Positions 59,198 through 64,000 of a DNA stretch of 64,000 nt are shown here, piece by piece. Source of the DNA: Dryas octopetala (taxonomy: Eukaryota; Streptophyta; Magnoliopsida; Rosales; Rosaceae); contig OY992837.1 of the NCBI GenBank assembly GCA_963921425.1, positions 10,947,896 to 11,011,895 on the forward strand, read 5' to 3'. The translations under genes were made by a program, and so were the position numbers. Under the pieces are notes generated by a model. That model was not told the DNA's origin. It was given only the letters and a program-made list of their open reading frames with translations, and made no database searches. Within the stretch, counting starts at the first letter, position 1. Each line of letters starts with the position of its first letter.

Positions 59198-59838
59198 GAA
59201 AAAAATTTAGTTAAAGGACTCTAGCTATACCTCATATTTCTATTCAAGATATGAATTTTACTTTGTGTCAACTGAGGGCTGAAACTTTCATTTTGTGTCA
59301 ATTAAGGACCCTGTTTTTTTCAGTTTTTATCTCAATTTTGATCTGACATTAGACCCATCATACCTCTACCAAATTCAGCAAATTTATACTTGGTTTAAAG
59401 CTATGTATCTTCTCTTTACAATCATATAAAGATTACTCAAATCGGACATTTACAACTCCAAATAATCGGTACCAAAGTATGGTACCCGAAATTATTCAAT
59501 CGGACCTCTGAGAAAATATCTGAAAAAATTAGACAGTTTCGAGTACCCTACTTTGGGGCTGATTATATGGAGTTGTAGAGATCTAATTTGGGTGATCTTT
59601 ATATAATTGTAAAAAGGAAATGCATAGCTTTAAACCCAATATAAGTTTGCTGAATTTAATGAATGTTTGATGGGTCCAATGTTGGGTCAAAGTTCAGATA
59701 AAAATTGAAAAAAAAAAAAAAAAAAGTCTTTAATTGACACAGAATGAAATTTTTAGTGCTTAGTTGACACAAAGTGAAATTCATGTCTTAGAATAAAAAC
59801 ATGGGATATAGTTAGAGTTCTTTAGTTAAAATTTTTCC
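59198..59838. mobile_element. Mutator-like MITE with 9-bp target duplication, 641 bp
   Basis: The perfect direct repeat TAAACAATA flanks it (59189-59197 and 59839-59847). The arms are nearly 300 bp and meet near 59520. The left end reads GAAAAAAATTTAGTTAAAGG; the right end reads in reverse GGAAAAATTTTAACTAAAG. Further pairs are CTTTGTGTCAACT and TGTGTCAATTAAGGA. A 9-bp duplication and long inverted arms are the Mutator (MULE) pattern. There is no coding capacity. Confidence 0.85.
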
Positions 59839-60695
59839 TAAACAATATTATAATTGGAACAAAAAATTTCTCCATCCTAAATAAGAGGCGAAGAGAGAAG
59901 TGGATTCATTATCTGAAATATATCTAAATGGGATGAAAAAAGAAGCATGGGGATTTGTGTTGAACGCAACCAAACAGAACTGAAACCCTGTCATTCATTC
60001 AATGTGGTTGACAGCTGAAGAAACAGAAACCATAGGAAAATTGCAAAATGCAAAACCAACCAGATCAAGACTTACTATATTTAGAAACTGGAGAAAGGTT
60101 GGCTAATGGGCCCCACTTTGAAAAATATTTTTTTAAAAATTGCAATTGTGAAGGCCCATGTCGGCCCCCTTTCCTAAAATTGAGGATCCATGATCCATCT
60201 CCATTGATTGAAATAAAGCAAAAAAAGCTCAAAAGCCATACTAAATTTAGCAACATCGATCTCTTTCTATCCCATCACACGAAAATGCATGAAATTTTGG
60301 TCTTCCAAAGATGACCCATCATGAGATTTCTTGCCACACCGACCAGAACATCTCGCAATTTCGGCTAAAAAGACCCAATCCGTACAATACAGATGTGGAC
60401 TTGGATGTATCCCCTAATTATGTTATGGCTCGATCTCCATAATCCTTCCCTTGATTCCTTGAATGCTCTAGTCCTTTAGCCAACTAAACTAGCCTTTTAC
60501 TTAATCAAACCGAATTTTCCTTTTTTAGTAAAATGATAAACCCATGGCATGGGTTCTTGGCAATGTGGCTCTCAATGAGTCAATGGAAGTGGCTATAATT
60601 TTCAGTTTCTTGTTATTTTTATATGTGTCAAGGGATTGTATATATTCAGCGTTAATACACATTTTTAAGAAACCTATTAATATATGTTAATTTTT

Positions 60696-61063
60696 AGGCA
60701 CAATTACAATTTATCCTTACGAATTACAAGGGTGATTTTAGGATGATCCCTAAAGTACAAAATCTTTCAAGCGCGTCCACCAGCTCTCGAAAATCACGCA
60801 ACGTTAGTGATTCCGTCCAGTTTGGCCTTAAGTGCCAGCATGACTTTTGCTAACTGGGTTTTTTTAATGAAGTGAAGTGCCACGTGGAGATAAAAAACCC
60901 AGTTAGCAAAAGTCATGTTGGCACTTAACGCAAAACTGGACGGAATCACTAACGTTGCATGATTTCAGAGAGTTTACCGGTGAACGCACTTGAAAGATTT
61001 TGTACTTTGGGGAGCATCCTGAAATACCCTTATAATTTGTAGAGGTAAATTGTAATTAAGCCT
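60696..61063. mobile_element. Palindromic MITE, 368 bp, with AATTTTT target duplication
   Basis: Ends AGGCACAATTACAATTTA (left) and TAAATTGTAATTAAGCCT (right). AATTTTT stands directly outside both (60689-60695 and 61064-61070). The arms are about 165 bp and very similar: GTGATTCCGTCCAGTTT pairs with AACTGGACGGAATCAC, and GACTTTTGCTAACTGGG pairs with CCCAGTTAGCAAAAGTC. The arms are more alike than in the other elements, so this one is younger. A CCACGTGG box lies in the loop near 60890. Confidence 0.8.
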
Positions 61064-61070
61064 AATTTTT

Positions 61071-64000
61071 ATGTTAATGTGTGGTTCAAATTTATAGTCT
61101 TATATATACAACAAATATTGTAAGTTATCAAATTGTCTAATAAGAAACACTATTCATTTTATTAGTGTAGTATCCATTTACCAGCTGACATGTCTAATAA
61201 ATTTTGCATGGAATGGTATCATCACTCATCAACAAAACTTCTCCAAATAAAGACTTCCATGCCCAAAAGTGAGAGAATAAATAATTGAGAAGAAAGAAAG
61301 ACAGGAGGAAGAACAACGCATGCAACAAAGAGTAGACCCCCTTATGATTTGTTATGATCACTATAGTCACTTGGTGAAACTTAGCAGAACAAATAAAAAA
61401 ATAGTTGGAAATTAGTGTACACAAACTGAGAGGATGCATTGCTATTTGACTTTGTTTATAGTAAGTTGGTTTGAAATTATTTGTATAATTAATTAGCCCC
61501 ATTAAAGAGCATTCCCTATTTAAGGGCAAGCAAAGATTCGGCCACGTACCATACCTCTTTGCTTATGATATTGTGAAACAACTACACTTGTATAGAGTGT
61601 CATTAGTTAATTAAGTATCAATTAATCCTCTTGATCATAGCCATGTATTATCTAATTATAAATTGTGTTTTGGTACGGTATTGAGTATTGGTTATTTGTA
61701 GCGCATAAACCCAACTAACAAGATGTGCGTAGTTGACCTAAAGTACATTTCTAATTAAAAGTCAACCTAAAATGTATTACTATTCTTCTTCTTAATTAAG
61801 TTGCATATTAAATATAAACATTGAGTCTGAAGAAGCTTGATCCATTGAACCTGATCATATATATAGTGGGGTGGTTAAAAGGGCGGTAGATAATTAATAA
61901 CTATATATTGACCATATATGCCAATATTCCAAATGCAAGTAAATTATTGCAACTATGTCTTTAATTAATTCACTTCAATTACAAATCATTATCCGATTTG
62001 TAATTAGCTTGCAATTAGCCACTATTTAAAAAGAATAATTAATTCACACGTCAACCAATTAATAAATGAACTGCGCTATATTATCCAAATTAATTAATTA
62101 TTCTCAGATTTCTCAAAAAGAAAAAAATTATTTTCAGAATGCATGATAAGTTTCCTAAAAAATCGTACATGCCTGTTATAGTTAGTAGATACATTGTCAA
62201 CTTGAGCATATCATATCTGGGAATTAATTTCATAATTAAACTCATGGTTGCTAAACAATGAGAGTGATCAATGGCATATGTGTCATGTCAAAATAGTGAT
62301 CAGCATGATTAATGTTTCAAGTTTATGTTGCAATTAAGTTTCAAAAAAAGTACTGGGTTCATTATTATTTGGCATTTCGACGTCATTTTCATGTTGGAAA
62401 TGTCGACTCAGCCCAATGGAAGGATTTGGTACAAACCCTAGCTACCTGAATTAATGGCCTTAATTTATTAAGAAGAACCATATATATCACAATCACACAT
62501 ATAATTAATTAAATAAAACTAAACTGTTTACTAATTCAAGGATGTGATCTGATGCACCTAATCCAAATGTTTTGTTTTTTTTTTTTCCGTTTTTTTTTTA
62601 TATAGCTCATCATTCACCAAGTTGTTTGTTTGAAGAGGAAGGGTTAAACGCCAAAAGAAATTAAAGAGGCGGAATTAAGGCCTTGATTTTTATAGAGTGG
62701 GGTTCAGCAAGAGCAAAACATATATATAATAATTAAATAATGAAGCTTCAAACCTTAATTTAATTTTATATGATGGGCACTCATAGAGGCCAGGTTTTGT
62801 ATATATATTAATTTTGCCTTGTCCGCGCGCTTCTTTATATGTACTAGTTTAAACCCCAAAACTTCTTTGATAATGATAGTTTGTATATAATAATATTTAA
62901 GAAGCAACATTCACAACCTACTTAATATTTATGGTTATACATGTGTTATATATATGTGTGTAGTGAGTTGAAAGTTTGTATTTCAATTCATTATACATGA
63001 TTAAATTATATATATATATATATACCAAGCATGCATTAATAGTCAATAGAAAAATTAGGCATAAATTAAAAAATGAAGATTCATGCACCATCAGACATTA
63101 GATGAATATATAGAACAATACAACAGCAACAGGAATAGAATAATAGTGAGATATATAATTACTGCATGTGGTATATATATTGGTGATCTGATAATTAACA
63201 TGCTTCTTGGCCAAAAATAAAAATAAAAATTAACATGCTCCATGCAGCCCATTTATTTAAAATTTTCCCAAGAAATTAATGATGCCGCATGCACAAACAA
63301 AATAATTTTTAAATTTCAATTGATGTCAAAACATGAGCTAAATTTTCTTGCATGATTTTACACGCATGATCTCATCCATCAAATATGTGAGTGGACTTCC
63401 TTAGATCATTGTTGACTTTTGATGTTTATCACTAGATTAAGTCACATAGTCTCCAGCCTTATTTATATATATATTTATATATTGAGTAGCTCGATCTGTT
63501 AGGTATTAAGTAAGAAAGGGGCTTAAAATGAAGGACAGAAGATTGAGCTGCGGAAAATGGAGAGAAAGCTAGAGAGATTCTCCATGAATTAATGCTTTAC
63601 TTTACAAATTACAATTTACATTTACTAAAAACGGGTATTATAAAATTTAGGACTTTTTTTTTTTCTTTTTTTCTTTTTAGAGTATGATCAGTAACATCCA
63701 AAATGAGTTGTGGCTGTAATGAAGAAAGAACAAGAAAATCTCCAATCCATATATATCAAGTCACTTTCCACTACTCACCGAGGAGGGAGAATGAACAGTA
63801 AGTGATTGAGGAAAATTTGAGTTGCAACTAGACTTGCAGATCTGTGACAAGTTAAAGTGAATTGGGTAGCAGGCGAAAAAAGCTACGTACCTGGATCAAT
63901 TAAAATTATTAACATATATATTTTTTGTTACTAATAAAATTGTGGACCAAGTTTTCAGTGGAAAAGACTATTATACCCTCAATAACTGCACTTGTAATAT
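61071..64000. other. Intergenic, AT-rich, no gene seen
   Basis: Nearly 3 kb with many short TA tracts (for example about 63008-63025) and no frame with coding character. The last 500 bp contain CT/GA-richer pieces that could belong to a gene starting beyond the window. I cannot support a model. Confidence 0.45.

Noticed and set aside
61194-61529. 111-codon minus-strand frame with hydrophobic stretch
   Set aside because: AT-rich chance frame; hydrophobic residues follow from T-richness; no family features.
1-64000. tRNA, rRNA, snoRNA, miRNA genes and CRISPR arrays
   Set aside because: Looked for clover-leaf box motifs, long stems and regular spacer repeats; found none by eye. tRNAscan-SE or a small-RNA map could overturn this.
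63500-64000. Possible exon of a gene beyond the right edge
   Set aside because: A GTACGT donor-like site on the minus strand near 63890 is not backed by any coding frame inside the window.

Overview
The window is nuclear DNA from a eudicot plant. Supporting signs are AT-rich GT-AG introns, long (CT)n tracts next to transcription starts, many short inverted-repeat transposons and a Ty1/copia element with a methionine-tRNA primer site. Every recognisable protein has a close Arabidopsis-type homologue. A rosid, perhaps Rosaceae, is my guess from general flavour only. I see no rRNA, tRNA or CRISPR array.

Genes from left to right. (1) 1566-3532, minus: G-patch/DUF4187 protein (GPATCH11 type). (2) 4287-9246, plus: STRUBBELIG-receptor-family LRR kinase, SRF2-like, head to head with gene 1. 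(3) 10540-15065, minus: C53/CDK5RAP3, the UFMylation and ER-phagy receptor. (4) 16078-18620, plus: OEP16-3, a Tim17-family pore protein, head to head with gene 3. (5) 21553-25740, minus: a 770-aa protein I do not recognise. (6) 28025-30208, plus: STR9, a thylakoid-type rhodanese, head to head with gene 5. (7) 31408-40649, minus: TBCC-domain protein (TBCCD1), tail to tail with gene 6; intron 3 carries a young copia element. (8) 47642-49966, plus: MCTP3/4-type tethering protein with an intronless CDS. (9) 56507-57086, minus: secreted plant defensin. For the eight intron-containing genes the CDS was rebuilt exon by exon, and reading phase closes across every junction.

The genes form no operon-like pathway. 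The order is nevertheless informative: as I recall Arabidopsis, SRF2 and C53 are neighbours, OEP16-3, STR9 and a TBCC gene are neighbours, and MCTP3 lies beside the other TBCC gene. This window seems to keep in one piece what Arabidopsis split over three loci.

The spaces between genes hold most of the unusual structure. There is a decayed NB-ARC resistance-gene fragment near 20 kb, and a stretch of an OEP16-3 intron duplicated 3.1 kb away. Two tandem duplications inside C53 copy a splice acceptor and most of the last exon. Several palindromic elements are present, three of them with clean target-site duplications (hAT-like 41367-41562, Mutator-like 59198-59838, and 60696-61063). There are also several minisatellites. 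The last 7 kb hold no gene I can support. I did not find a convincing new molecular system; the findings below are local curiosities with stated tests.
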